Shown here piece by piece: positions 22,096-29,245 of a stretch of 49,295 nt of DNA (position 1 is its first letter; each line of letters starts with the position of its first letter). The DNA comes from a virus: positions 1-49,295 of the IMG/VR virus record IMGVR_UViG_3300045119_000218. One strand, given 5' to 3'. A program made the translations under genes and the position numbers. Below the pieces are notes generated by a model, which was not told the origin of the DNA, searched no databases, and saw only the letters and a list, made by a program, of their open reading frames with translations.

Positions 22096-22676
22096 CACAT
22101 TGCACCAATGGACAACGCGTCAATTTTGCTGTTTTCCTTGATCCAATACTCCGCGCTAGTTTTCCCTTCCTCGCGTATGTGTTCGAGACCGTAAAAACCC
22201 CAGCACGAGTCTAGGTCATTACCGTCAGAATCTTCGACAATGTACCCGTACACCTGCCCAGTGAGGTACTCGTCGTAGCAGTTAACCTCAGACTTCAGAT
22301 ACTCCGTGACTTTGGCAATGCGTGCCTTGCTAATCCGCCTGCATCCATACTCGCTGCGAATTTTGTCCTTACTGATAACGATGTACCCGACCTGTCCACT
22401 GTCCCACGGGCAGGAAAACGAAGCACAGGATATGCTGATACCACTGTGGTCGTACAGAAACAATGGGAGGATAACCGCTGCATTCTTGTACTCGTCAGAC
22501 TCCTGGAACTCATCCGGCGTGCTAAATTGGTGCTTGTCTCCCAGTCTGTAGCGCCGGTGCCAACAATACATCTCGCCTAGATTGTCCCACTCGCGTGGCG
22601 ATTCTGGATGGCAGTCCTGAACTATCCGCACGGTCAATTCCCCTACCTCAAACCGTTCTATATCGTTATTTTGCAT
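22095..22676 (-). CDS. conserved-type phage protein of unknown function
   Basis: 193 residues. The stretch PESPREWDNLGEMYCWHRRY, then LPLFLYDHSGISISCASFSC and PWDSGQVGYIVISKDKIR belongs to a family I have seen across many phages without a known function. It is the first gene after promoter P5 and uses the AAAACTCGGAGG leader; start chosen at 22676, not the longer reading through the leader. Confidence 0.75.
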   Translation of the reverse strand: MQNNDIERFEVGELTVRIVQDCHPESPREWDNLGEMYCWHRRYRLGDKHQFSTPDEFQESDEYKNAAVILPLFLYDHSGISISCASFSCPWDSGQVGYIVISKDKIRSEYGCRRISKARIAKVTEYLKSEVNCYDEYLTGQVYGYIVEDSDGNDLDSCWGFYGLEHIREEGKTSAEYWIKENSKIDALSIGAM

Positions 22677-22681
22677 CGTAA

Positions 22682-22693
22682 CCTCCGAGTTTT
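22682..22693 (-). promoter_or_regulatory. conserved extended ribosome-binding leader AAAACTCGGAGG
   Basis: The - strand leader AAAACTCGGAGG occurs before six early genes: 22682-22693, 21944-21955, 20948-20959, 20233-20244, 20013-20024 (one base different) and 19320-19331. The core CTCGGAGG also precedes the genes starting at 6201, 11515 and 10082. The GGAGG part is a Shine-Dalgarno sequence; the conserved upstream AAAACTC goes beyond what ribosome binding needs. Confidence 0.7.
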
Positions 22694-22719
22694 GAATTGT
22701 GGGAATGTCTCCCACTAGA

Positions 22720-22749
22720 AGGATAGAACTAGAATTGCCCGAATGTCAA
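22720..22749 (-). promoter_or_regulatory. sigma70-type promoter P5
   Basis: On the - strand: TTGACA (22749-22744), 18-base spacer, TATCCT (22725-22720). The -35 context TATTGACATT and the spacer motif AATTCT match P1 and P2. It is placed just downstream of the regulator gene and should start the 22.7-20.3 kb operon. GGCAATGC, a half-palindrome of the candidate operator, lies next to the -35. Confidence 0.7.
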
Positions 22750-23490
22750 TAGGCAATGCTAACATTTTACAATTAAATCCCCCATTGGCATTGCCACTAG
22801 TAATAGACAGCCGGCATTGCCACTGGTACTACTAATGGTAGTGCCCACTGGCGCTGGTACTGCTACTGTTAATGCCCACTGTTTTTGCCACTGGTTCTGC
22901 TCTTGCGTATCTGGACCAGTAGTGTGTGGAAACTATCGATACTCAATCCAATGTACCTGCTGATGCGCGCCGCGCCATCCAGGGAGACCGACCTGCTACC
23001 ACTGAAAACTCTACTAATCTGTGATGTTGAATAGTTAGTACCGCGAGCTATCTGTACTATGCTAAAACCGTTAACTAATGTTGGCTTGCCAGTAGCGTTA
23101 CCGCGTCGCCTATTGGTATTACTCTTGTGTAACCGTTTACCCATTGGTATTGTCTCCTGGTGCTGCTATTGGTATTGACTACTGGTCAATAGCATTGCCC
23201 ACTGGTAGTGCTAGTGTCAATGCCAGTGGGCAATGCCCAATGCCACTGCCAGTGTCAATACCAGTGGACAATCTCGTCGCGTCGTGCTACAAGGTTTCCG
23301 ACAGACCGAACGGGATTGACGGGGGGCCGTTTTACGGGCGCACAAAAATCGCGCCATTTTCTATTGAGATCGGTCGTACCCTATTGGTATCAGTATTAAG
23401 TAGTAATACCAATAGTGGTACCAATACAGGTACCCAATACCAATGCCCAATACCAAGACCAGGACCGATATCAATACCAAGGCCCGGGAC
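22741..23490. repeat. hexanucleotide-periodic degenerate repeat/control region
   Basis: About 750 bases around the regulator gene carry runs of related six-base words: ATTGCC ACTGGT, AGTGCC, ACTGCT ACTGTT AATGCC on the left; ACTGGT, AGTGCT AGTGTC AATGCC AGTGGG and ACTGCC AGTGTC AATACC in the middle; AATACC AATAGT GGTACC AATACA GGTACC on the right, running into the first codons of terS. Embedded palindromes: GGCATTGCC (22787, 22813), TGGGCAATGCCCA (23227-23239) and TATTGAC/GTCAATA (23173-23191). The gene-free part 23145-23442 is included here. Likely operator array, with origin or packaging site as alternatives. Confidence 0.65.
22869..23144 (-). CDS. Cro/C1-type helix-turn-helix regulator
   Basis: 91 residues. 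A clear XRE-type HTH: FSIVQIARGTNYSTSQISRV, then FSGSRSVSLDGAARISRYIG (about 28-68), where TNYSTSQISRV is the recognition helix region. The N-terminus (SNTNRRRGNATG) and the C-terminus (RTSGKNSGH) are encoded by the hexamer repeats around the gene. AGGAGACAATACC precedes the ATG. It stands between the leftward early promoter P5 and the rightward terminase genes, as a Cro/repressor switch would. It probably binds the palindromes on both sides; this is inferred. Confidence 0.8.
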   Translation of the reverse strand: MGKRLHKSNTNRRRGNATGKPTLVNGFSIVQIARGTNYSTSQISRVFSGSRSVSLDGAARISRYIGLSIDSFHTLLVQIRKSRTSGKNSGH

Positions 23491-24126
23491 AACAGGACCA
23501 AGCGCCGCGCCCGATCCGGTGGCCGCACGACCAGGACCGCCGCGCTACCTGTTGCTCGCCGCCCGTGGGAGATCCTCGATGGCGAGACTGGCCCCAGTTA
23601 CGAATTGTTCAAAGTGTTCCGCGACATGAACCCGATCGAGCGCAGCCTCGCAGCTGTGGCCAAGATATTCGATAAAGGTATGAGTACCGTCGCCAGTCTC
23701 AGCGCCGACTACAACTGGATGGCACGCGCCGCCGCCTGGGACTTCCACATCGAGCAGGCGCGGCTAGAGTTGTCAGAGCAGTATCAGCTGGATATGTTCA
23801 AGCGCCACACCGACGTCTGCATCAGTCTCATCGACAAGGTGAAGCAGCGCCTGGAGAAGATGAAGCCAGCTGAACTGAAGCCTCGCGACGTGGTCCAGTG
23901 GATCGATATCGCGACCAAAATTGAACGCATGAGTCGCGGCGTTGCCAATGACGCTGCCGTCGCGAACTTGACCCAGATCAATGTCCAGGTCGAGAATATG
24001 TCCAGGCTGCCCGATGAGGAACTTGAGCGCATCATCGACGCAGAGAAGAAACGCAAGATGCGGCTGGGTGCAATCGACGTGAAGTCACTAGCGGAAGACA
24101 ATGGAAATCAACGAGGTAAAGATTGA
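23443..24126 (+). CDS. terS: terminase small subunit
   Basis: 227 residues. It should recognise phage DNA and load the large subunit. After a very basic, repeat-encoded N-terminus (NTKTRTDINTKARDNRTK), residues 45-105 have the helical DNA-binding layout of many TerS proteins (RSLAAVAKIFDKGMSTVASL, then NWMARAAAWDFHIEQARLEL). A helical oligomerisation part follows. It is directly upstream of terL with one tiny gene between. The exact start is uncertain because the N-terminal codons lie in the hexamer repeat. Confidence 0.75.
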   Translation: MPNTKTRTDINTKARDNRTKRRARSGGRTTRTAALPVARRPWEILDGETGPSYELFKVFRDMNPIERSLAAVAKIFDKGMSTVASLSADYNWMARAAAWDFHIEQARLELSEQYQLDMFKRHTDVCISLIDKVKQRLEKMKPAELKPRDVVQWIDIATKIERMSRGVANDAAVANLTQINVQVENMSRLPDEELERIIDAEKKRKMRLGAIDVKSLAEDNGNQRGKD

Positions 24127-24280
24127 CGGTGAACTTCTCGTGCTGCACTGTGACAAGTGCGGTGACCGCGTCTATCCGCCTCCGTTCGACACTATCAACA
24201 ACATTCCCATCGAGGAGTTCCCTGTGATGCTTCTGTGTCGCGACTGCATGACTCAGCACCGGCGGAATACCGGGACCTGA
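24101..24280 (+). CDS. tiny zinc-ribbon protein between terS and terL
   Basis: 59 residues. CDKCGDRVY and CRDCMTQH give two CxxC knuckles about 28 residues apart, enough for one zinc ribbon. It overlaps terS by 26 bases, and its TGA overlaps the terL ATG as TGATG, so it is tightly coupled. It may assist packaging or be an unrelated passenger. Confidence 0.65.
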   Translation: MEINEVKIDGELLVLHCDKCGDRVYPPPFDTINNIPIEEFPVMLLCRDCMTQHRRNTGT

Positions 24281-25845
24281 TGCCTAAAGGGATCCCAGGC
24301 GTCACTCGCACTGCCGGTATCGATGTCGCCGCTGCTACCATTCTCCAGGACCGGCGCAAGACTCGCGAGAAACTAACTCTCTACTGCAAAAAGGTGTACG
24401 AGGATTTCCAGTGCCCGTGGCATCTGGAGCTACTCGCGAAATATCTGGAAGCGGTGTCGAAGCGAGATCTCAATCGCCTCATGATCTTCATGCCGCCGCG
24501 CCACGGAAAGTCGCAAATGTGCTCAGTCTTGTGGCCGTCGTGGCATCTGGGACATAACCCGCAAGATCAGATCATTGAGGCCAGCTATTCCGAGTCTCTC
24601 GCAATTTCCTTCTCCCGCGCCTGCCGCGACACGGTGAAGTCGAACCAGTACCAGGAACTGTGGCGTCATCGTTTGAAAACGGAGGGCGCGGTCCGCTGGC
24701 AGATCGCAGGGAAGCGCAATCTTCGCGACAATTACCTCGCCGCCGGTGTCGGCGGTCCGCTGTCCGGTGAAGGCGCTGATCTCCTCATTATCGACGATCC
24801 AATCAAGAACGCTGAACAGGCCATGTCCATTGTCTACCGCGACAAGGTGTGGGAGTGGTACAAACTCGTCGCCCGGACCCGTTTGCAGCCGAAAGCCGCA
24901 GTTGTCCTGATTATGACGCGTTGGCATGAGGATGACCTTGCTGGCCGCCTGTTAAAACTGTCAGAAGAAGATCCATCTGCCGATCAGTGGACAGTGTTGC
25001 GGCTGCCTTCTGAAAATCCTGAAGCGCGAGACGCAATTCCTGACGCCGTTCGCGCTTATACGGCTCTGTGGCCTGATCGATATCCAGAAACAGAATTAGC
25101 AAAGTTGCGAGGTTCTTTGGGGTCACTGGGTTACGCCGCCCTCTATGGTCAACAGCCCAAGAACAAAGAGGGTAACATCATCAAGCGGGACTGGTTCAAA
25201 TTTTATTTGCGCCACGAGCAACCCGAGAAGTTCGACCAGATGATCCAATCGTGGGACATGTCCTTCAAAGATACTCAAGACTCGTCGTTCGTGGTCGGGC
25301 AAGTGTGGGGGCGCATACGCGCCGATAAATTTCTACTGTCACAAGTTCGACGCAGGATGGACTTTCCCGCCACTTGTAAGGCCATTGCGAAACTTTCATC
25401 CGAATGGCCCGAAGCCCACTTGAAACTGGTGGAAGCAAAAGCGAATGGTCCGGCTGTTGTTGCCGCTCTAAAACACGACATATCAGGATTGAAAGAAGTA
25501 GAGCCGCAAGGGTCAAAAGAAGCCCGGTTGTCAGCCGCCAGTCCCGATTTCGAGAGCGGTAACGTCTACGTGCCCGATCCATCTGAACCTCACGCTCGCT
25601 GGGTGCGCGACTACATCGAGGAGTTGTGTACGTTCCCCAATGGTCTAAACGACGACCAGTGCGACGCGACGTCTCAAGCGATCAACCGGCTGCGAGCATA
25701 CCACAGCGCGTTTTTCGATTGGCTGGAGAATAAATACAAGGCGCAGCACCGCGATCCTAAAGGTCAACCCCTCACTCCGGGCGAGGTCTCTACAGTCCAT
25801 CCCGCCGCCGACAATCGCCTCACCCGTCCCACCATAATCAACTGA
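24280..25845 (+). CDS. terL: terminase large subunit
   Basis: 521 residues from ATG 24280, which overlaps the preceding stop; an earlier in-frame ATG at 24235 lies within the zinc-ribbon gene. ATPase: MPPRHGKSQMCSVLWPSWHL is the P-loop region (about 70), and GADLLIIDDPIKN is Walker B (about 167). LIMTRWHEDDLAGRLL is the typical coupling segment. The nuclease domain begins at QSWDMSFKDTQDSSFVV (about 323) with its first Asp. It cuts and translocates DNA into the prohead through the portal. Confidence 0.95.
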   Translation: MPKGIPGVTRTAGIDVAAATILQDRRKTREKLTLYCKKVYEDFQCPWHLELLAKYLEAVSKRDLNRLMIFMPPRHGKSQMCSVLWPSWHLGHNPQDQIIEASYSESLAISFSRACRDTVKSNQYQELWRHRLKTEGAVRWQIAGKRNLRDNYLAAGVGGPLSGEGADLLIIDDPIKNAEQAMSIVYRDKVWEWYKLVARTRLQPKAAVVLIMTRWHEDDLAGRLLKLSEEDPSADQWTVLRLPSENPEARDAIPDAVRAYTALWPDRYPETELAKLRGSLGSLGYAALYGQQPKNKEGNIIKRDWFKFYLRHEQPEKFDQMIQSWDMSFKDTQDSSFVVGQVWGRIRADKFLLSQVRRRMDFPATCKAIAKLSSEWPEAHLKLVEAKANGPAVVAALKHDISGLKEVEPQGSKEARLSAASPDFESGNVYVPDPSEPHARWVRDYIEELCTFPNGLNDDQCDATSQAINRLRAYHSAFFDWLENKYKAQHRDPKGQPLTPGEVSTVHPAADNRLTRPTIIN

Positions 25846-25944
25846 AAAATAATTCTCATTGCATTTCTACCAGTTTACCTGTACCTTGCGCTCCAGGCTG
25901 TCACGGGGCACAACATCTAGTCGTTAGCGTGAGGTAAACAAAAA

Positions 25945-26226
25945 ATGGACTCGGTCATGGCGTTTCTCTCCGCGCACCAGGTGCTGGCAACTGTAGTGAT
26001 CGGTTACGTTTGGAGTTCGTTTATATCCGCGCTGCCGGCCCCTACCGCCGAGTCCAGCGCGTTCTATGTTTTCTGCTTCAAGTTCCTCAACGTGCTCGCG
26101 GCAAATATCGCCAGAGCCAAGGGACCGCAAGTGGAGAACTCTCCCAATTTCCAGGCAGCGGTCAATATCCAGACGACACAAGCTGGCGTTGCTCCGATCA
26201 CAGTGCAGCCCGTTAGTAAATCTTAA
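25945..26226 (+). CDS. small membrane protein between terL and portal
   Basis: 93 residues with two hydrophobic stretches: HQVLATVVIGYVWSSFISAL and AFYVFCFKFLNVLAANIARA, then a polar tail. GAGGTAAACAAAAA precedes the ATG. The 99-base gap before it shows nothing clear. Similar small membrane proteins occur next to terminase in some phages; a holin role is possible but unproven. Confidence 0.6.
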   Translation: MDSVMAFLSAHQVLATVVIGYVWSSFISALPAPTAESSAFYVFCFKFLNVLAANIARAKGPQVENSPNFQAAVNIQTTQAGVAPITVQPVSKS

Positions 26227-26230
26227 TTAG

Positions 26231-27841
26231 ATGGCCGAGACCGACAACACGAGAGCACTCAATGGTGGCGGACGCCTCCAGCAAATCACGTCAGGTATCG
26301 TCTCCCGCGTCTTGAACTCGGCTCGCTACATCATTCCCGGCGTCAATTCAGAGGACTATCTCGGTCCAGGTCAGCCGCAAGTTCCTGTCGCGCCGCCGTC
26401 ATTTCAGCCGCGCCGCATCGACTATCCGATCAGTTACAACTACACGTACATGCCGCGTGCGTACGAGCTGGTCCCGTTCGCACAGATGCGGAGCCTTGCT
26501 GACAGTTGGGATCTCCTCCGCCTCGTGATCGAAACCCGCAAAGATCAAATGGTGCGCCTGCCCTGGCGTCTGCGCCTGAAGGACGATCCCAATGAGAACA
26601 AGAAAAAGAAAACTCGTAACACTAACGGTGGTAGTCCCGATGCCCGAGTCCAAGCACTCACTGATTTCCTTCAGAGTCCCGACGGAGAGAATAGTTTCGC
26701 CACTTGGATGCGAATCATTCTCGAAGACCTGTTCGTCACTGACGCGGTCAGCGTCCTCCCCCGGTGGAAATTCGACGGCACTATTTTCGGGTTCGATGCT
26801 ATCGACGGCGCAACCATTCACCGTAGTATCGATGCACAAGGGCGAACTCCTGTACCACCTTACGTCGCGTACCAACAAATTATCAAAGGACTCCCGACGG
26901 TCGATCTCGCGGCACCGTGCCCGGACCTCAAAATAGATCAACTGGTCTACATGCCGCGCAACAAGCGGACCAATAAGATCTACGGCTACAGTCCGGTCGA
27001 ACAGATCATCATGACGATCAATATCGCGATCCGGCGGCAACTTTTCCAACTGGAGTACTACACCGATGGCTCAGTCCCCGATCTTATCGCGTCGATGCCG
27101 GAAAACGTCTCCACAGATCAGATCGAGCAATTTGAGACATGGTGGAATAGCGTCCTATCCGGGCAGACTGCGGAGCGCCGCAAAGCGAAATTTGTCGAGC
27201 ACGGCACGGAGATTACTCTCCTCAAGGACAAAGAGCTGTTCGACTCGATGGACGATTGGCTCGCTAGAGTGGTCTGCTTCGCATTTTCTATTCCGCCTAC
27301 CGCACTGGTAAAGATGACCAATCGTGCATCGGCGCAGCAAATGAGCGAGGACTCCCGCGCCGAAGGTCTGGAACCTTTAACAGTCTGGTTCGCCGACCTG
27401 ATGAATTTTCTGATCCAGAACTACATCAAGTACAGCGATATCGAATTTGTTTTTGGTAGCGCGACTCGTGAGAAGCCGCTCGAAACTGCTCAGGTCAACG
27501 CAATCTATCTCGATCGCGGCGTCCTCATGGACGATGAAGTCCGCGTCGATCTCGGTTACGAGCCTCTGACGCAAGAGCAGCGCGATCAGATGCTGAACAT
27601 GGGAGTCGGTACTCCCAAACTGCCCTTAAAGCCTCCTGCCGAAGGTGGTGCCGCTGGAACCAGTGCGCCAACACCAACACGCTCAACGCAAACTGGCACC
27701 TCGCGTTCTCGTGGCACCACTGGCGCGGGACGCAAAGATAACAAGGACTCTCGCGCTACCGAAACTAAGAAGCCGCGCATCACGCCGAGAGACAAGGGCG
27801 AGGGCGACGGCAGCAGTCGCGGTCAAGTAGGCACAGTATGA
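26231..27841 (+). CDS. portal protein
   Basis: 536 residues. YELVPFAQMRSLADSWDLLR, then VIETRKDQMVRLPWRLRLKD (about 75-115) is a recognisable portal signature. Also seen: IYGYSPVEQIIMTINIAIRR (about 255) and the stem-region IPPTALVKMTNRASAQQMSE (about 355). The C-terminal 80 residues are low-complexity Thr/Arg/Gly (TPTRSTQTGTSRSRGTTGAG). It lies between terL and the protease, as expected for the dodecameric DNA gate. Confidence 0.92.
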   Translation: MAETDNTRALNGGGRLQQITSGIVSRVLNSARYIIPGVNSEDYLGPGQPQVPVAPPSFQPRRIDYPISYNYTYMPRAYELVPFAQMRSLADSWDLLRLVIETRKDQMVRLPWRLRLKDDPNENKKKKTRNTNGGSPDARVQALTDFLQSPDGENSFATWMRIILEDLFVTDAVSVLPRWKFDGTIFGFDAIDGATIHRSIDAQGRTPVPPYVAYQQIIKGLPTVDLAAPCPDLKIDQLVYMPRNKRTNKIYGYSPVEQIIMTINIAIRRQLFQLEYYTDGSVPDLIASMPENVSTDQIEQFETWWNSVLSGQTAERRKAKFVEHGTEITLLKDKELFDSMDDWLARVVCFAFSIPPTALVKMTNRASAQQMSEDSRAEGLEPLTVWFADLMNFLIQNYIKYSDIEFVFGSATREKPLETAQVNAIYLDRGVLMDDEVRVDLGYEPLTQEQRDQMLNMGVGTPKLPLKPPAEGGAAGTSAPTPTRSTQTGTSRSRGTTGAGRKDNKDSRATETKKPRITPRDKGEGDGSSRGQVGTV

Positions 27842-28185
27842 GAACTAAAACGATCGCACTGATGCCGGGAGTGCAGGCGCAAATCGCGGCGTGCTCCGGT
27901 CACATCACGTCGAGTCTCTTCATCCGGCAGCTCGACACTGACGCGGTCCAGGTCCCGTTCAAGATCTACGCGCCCGACGGCGTCACCGTTCTCGCCGACT
28001 GCAGCAGTGGCGTGAATTTCGTGTTCGACGGTCCGTTCGCGCCGGACTCTGTGTTGGGATTTATCAAAATTCCAGACACTGCTCCGATTTCTAATTTCCG
28101 TCTCACTTTCGACAGCCCCACCGTGGCGAATTTCGTCGCTGGGTATGTCCAAGGTATTCCAGCATCGGGCTACAAAAAACTTTAG
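27838..28185 (+). CDS. small beta-rich head-region protein
   Basis: 115 residues; ATGA overlap with the portal stop. Beta-rich: HITSSLFIRQLDTDAVQVPF, KIYAPDGVTVLADC, GFIKIPDTAPISNFRLTF. I do not recognise the family. It may be a head decoration or an accessory structural protein. Confidence 0.65.
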   Translation: MRTKTIALMPGVQAQIAACSGHITSSLFIRQLDTDAVQVPFKIYAPDGVTVLADCSSGVNFVFDGPFAPDSVLGFIKIPDTAPISNFRLTFDSPTVANFVAGYVQGIPASGYKKL

Positions 28186-28194
28186 GAGGATCGA

Positions 28195-28866
28195 ATGTCT
28201 AACTCAGTGAATGTCGTCGTCACATCAGCGGGAGTCGCGGTTGTAGCGCCGCAAGATTGCGCCGCACTGATCGCGCAACAGGCGCAGGGATCAGATCCAC
28301 CGTCAACAGCGTTCAGCGTCTACTCCGACGCGGCGCTCGCGAATAAAATTGCTGACGTCCCCGCAGGCCAGGGATATCAATTTGTCCCGTCCGGTCTCCC
28401 TGGCGCCAGTGCTATTCCGTCCGGTGCCACCGTCGGGTACCTGAAAGTCGCCACAGGCACTTTCACCTTCACTATCGGCGTCGTCCCCGCCGTGATGGGC
28501 GCAGGCAGTGCTCTCAATTCTCTGCTGTTTGAGGGACCGTCGCAGGAAAGTGTGCAGCAGATCATCACCGTGCTCACGGCACTGGCTATCACTCCCAAGG
28601 CCGGGACCGTGATCCTGAATACCAGTGCGCTCAACAACCTGTTGACGCTCGCCAACCCGATCCCCGGTGTCGATGATCTGAAAAAGTTGCGCCTGCTCGA
28701 CATCACCGGCAAAGCCCACGTCATTACCAATGCGACATCTGGATTCAACGGTAAAGGATCCAGTGGTACTCTTACCTTCGGGACCGCCAAGGGCGATGGT
28801 TGCACTCTCACCGCCTACAACGGCCTCTGGTACATGACGGATGCGATCGGAGTCACCGCAGCGTAA
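28195..28866 (+). CDS. structural protein of unknown function in the head cluster
   Basis: 223 residues, start after AGGAGGATCGA. The N-terminal half is Ala/Gly/Val-rich and beta (VNVVVTSAGVAVVAPQDC, GYLKVATGTFTFTIGVV). The C-terminal part (RLLDITGKAHVITNATSGFN, TLTFGTAKGDGCTLTAYNGL, WYMTD) resembles the end of phage fibre or trimer-tip domains. It might be a head fibre. Confidence 0.6.
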   Translation: MSNSVNVVVTSAGVAVVAPQDCAALIAQQAQGSDPPSTAFSVYSDAALANKIADVPAGQGYQFVPSGLPGASAIPSGATVGYLKVATGTFTFTIGVVPAVMGAGSALNSLLFEGPSQESVQQIITVLTALAITPKAGTVILNTSALNNLLTLANPIPGVDDLKKLRLLDITGKAHVITNATSGFNGKGSSGTLTFGTAKGDGCTLTAYNGLWYMTDAIGVTAA

Positions 28867-28867
28867 C

Positions 28868-29059
28868 GTGAAAGCTAGTCTCAAACTCGTCGAGAACTTT
28901 CGGGATACAGGGTCCGAGGTCTTAGTCATCACCCTGCATCCCGAAACCGAAGCGGACGTCGCGATCGCAGGCGCTGTCCGCGTAGGCGTCCCGCCCGAGG
29001 GCAACATCATCGGCTGGCTCGACTGCACGAAAATAGTTCTGGAAGCAGGGGAGAAATAA
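28868..29059 (+). CDS. small protein in the head cluster, GTG start
   Basis: 63 residues from GTG 28868, one base after the preceding stop; a longer start would overlap the neighbour. KASLKLVENFRDTGSEVLVI, then AIAGAVRVGVPPEGNIIGWL. No family recognised. Confidence 0.5.
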   Translation: MKASLKLVENFRDTGSEVLVITLHPETEADVAIAGAVRVGVPPEGNIIGWLDCTKIVLEAGEK

Positions 29060-29060
29060 C

Positions 29061-29243
29061 ATGGCGGCACCTACCACACTGACATTGACTCTGATCGACG
29101 GCACCACGACAGTCGCCCTGACCATTCCGACACAGCTGACGGCGGAGCAATTTTTCGCGTCACTGCTGGCGAATAAATACGTCGTTGGTCCCACTGGCAC
29201 ATTTTATCCCTCGGTCAACATTCTCAAGGGGGTGCCGAGCTAA
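29061..29243 (+). CDS. small beta-rich protein in the head cluster
   Basis: 60 residues: TTLTLTLIDGTTTVALTIPT, then EQFFASLLANKYVVGPTGTF. GGGGAGAAATAAC precedes the ATG. Function unknown. Confidence 0.6.
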   Translation: MAAPTTLTLTLIDGTTTVALTIPTQLTAEQFFASLLANKYVVGPTGTFYPSVNILKGVPS

Positions 29244-29245
29244 TC

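Noticed and set aside
22869-23144. Proof of a temperate phage from the Cro/C1-like regulator
   Set aside because: No integrase, excisionase, partition gene or attachment site was found; virulent phages also carry such regulators.
22741-23490. CRISPR array
   Set aside because: The repeats are short, degenerate and contiguous, with no spacers of constant length and no cas genes.
23144-23629. 161-codon + strand gene starting in the control region
   Set aside because: It is the repeat region read in another frame (NTNSGTNTGTQYQ), overlapping terS out of frame.
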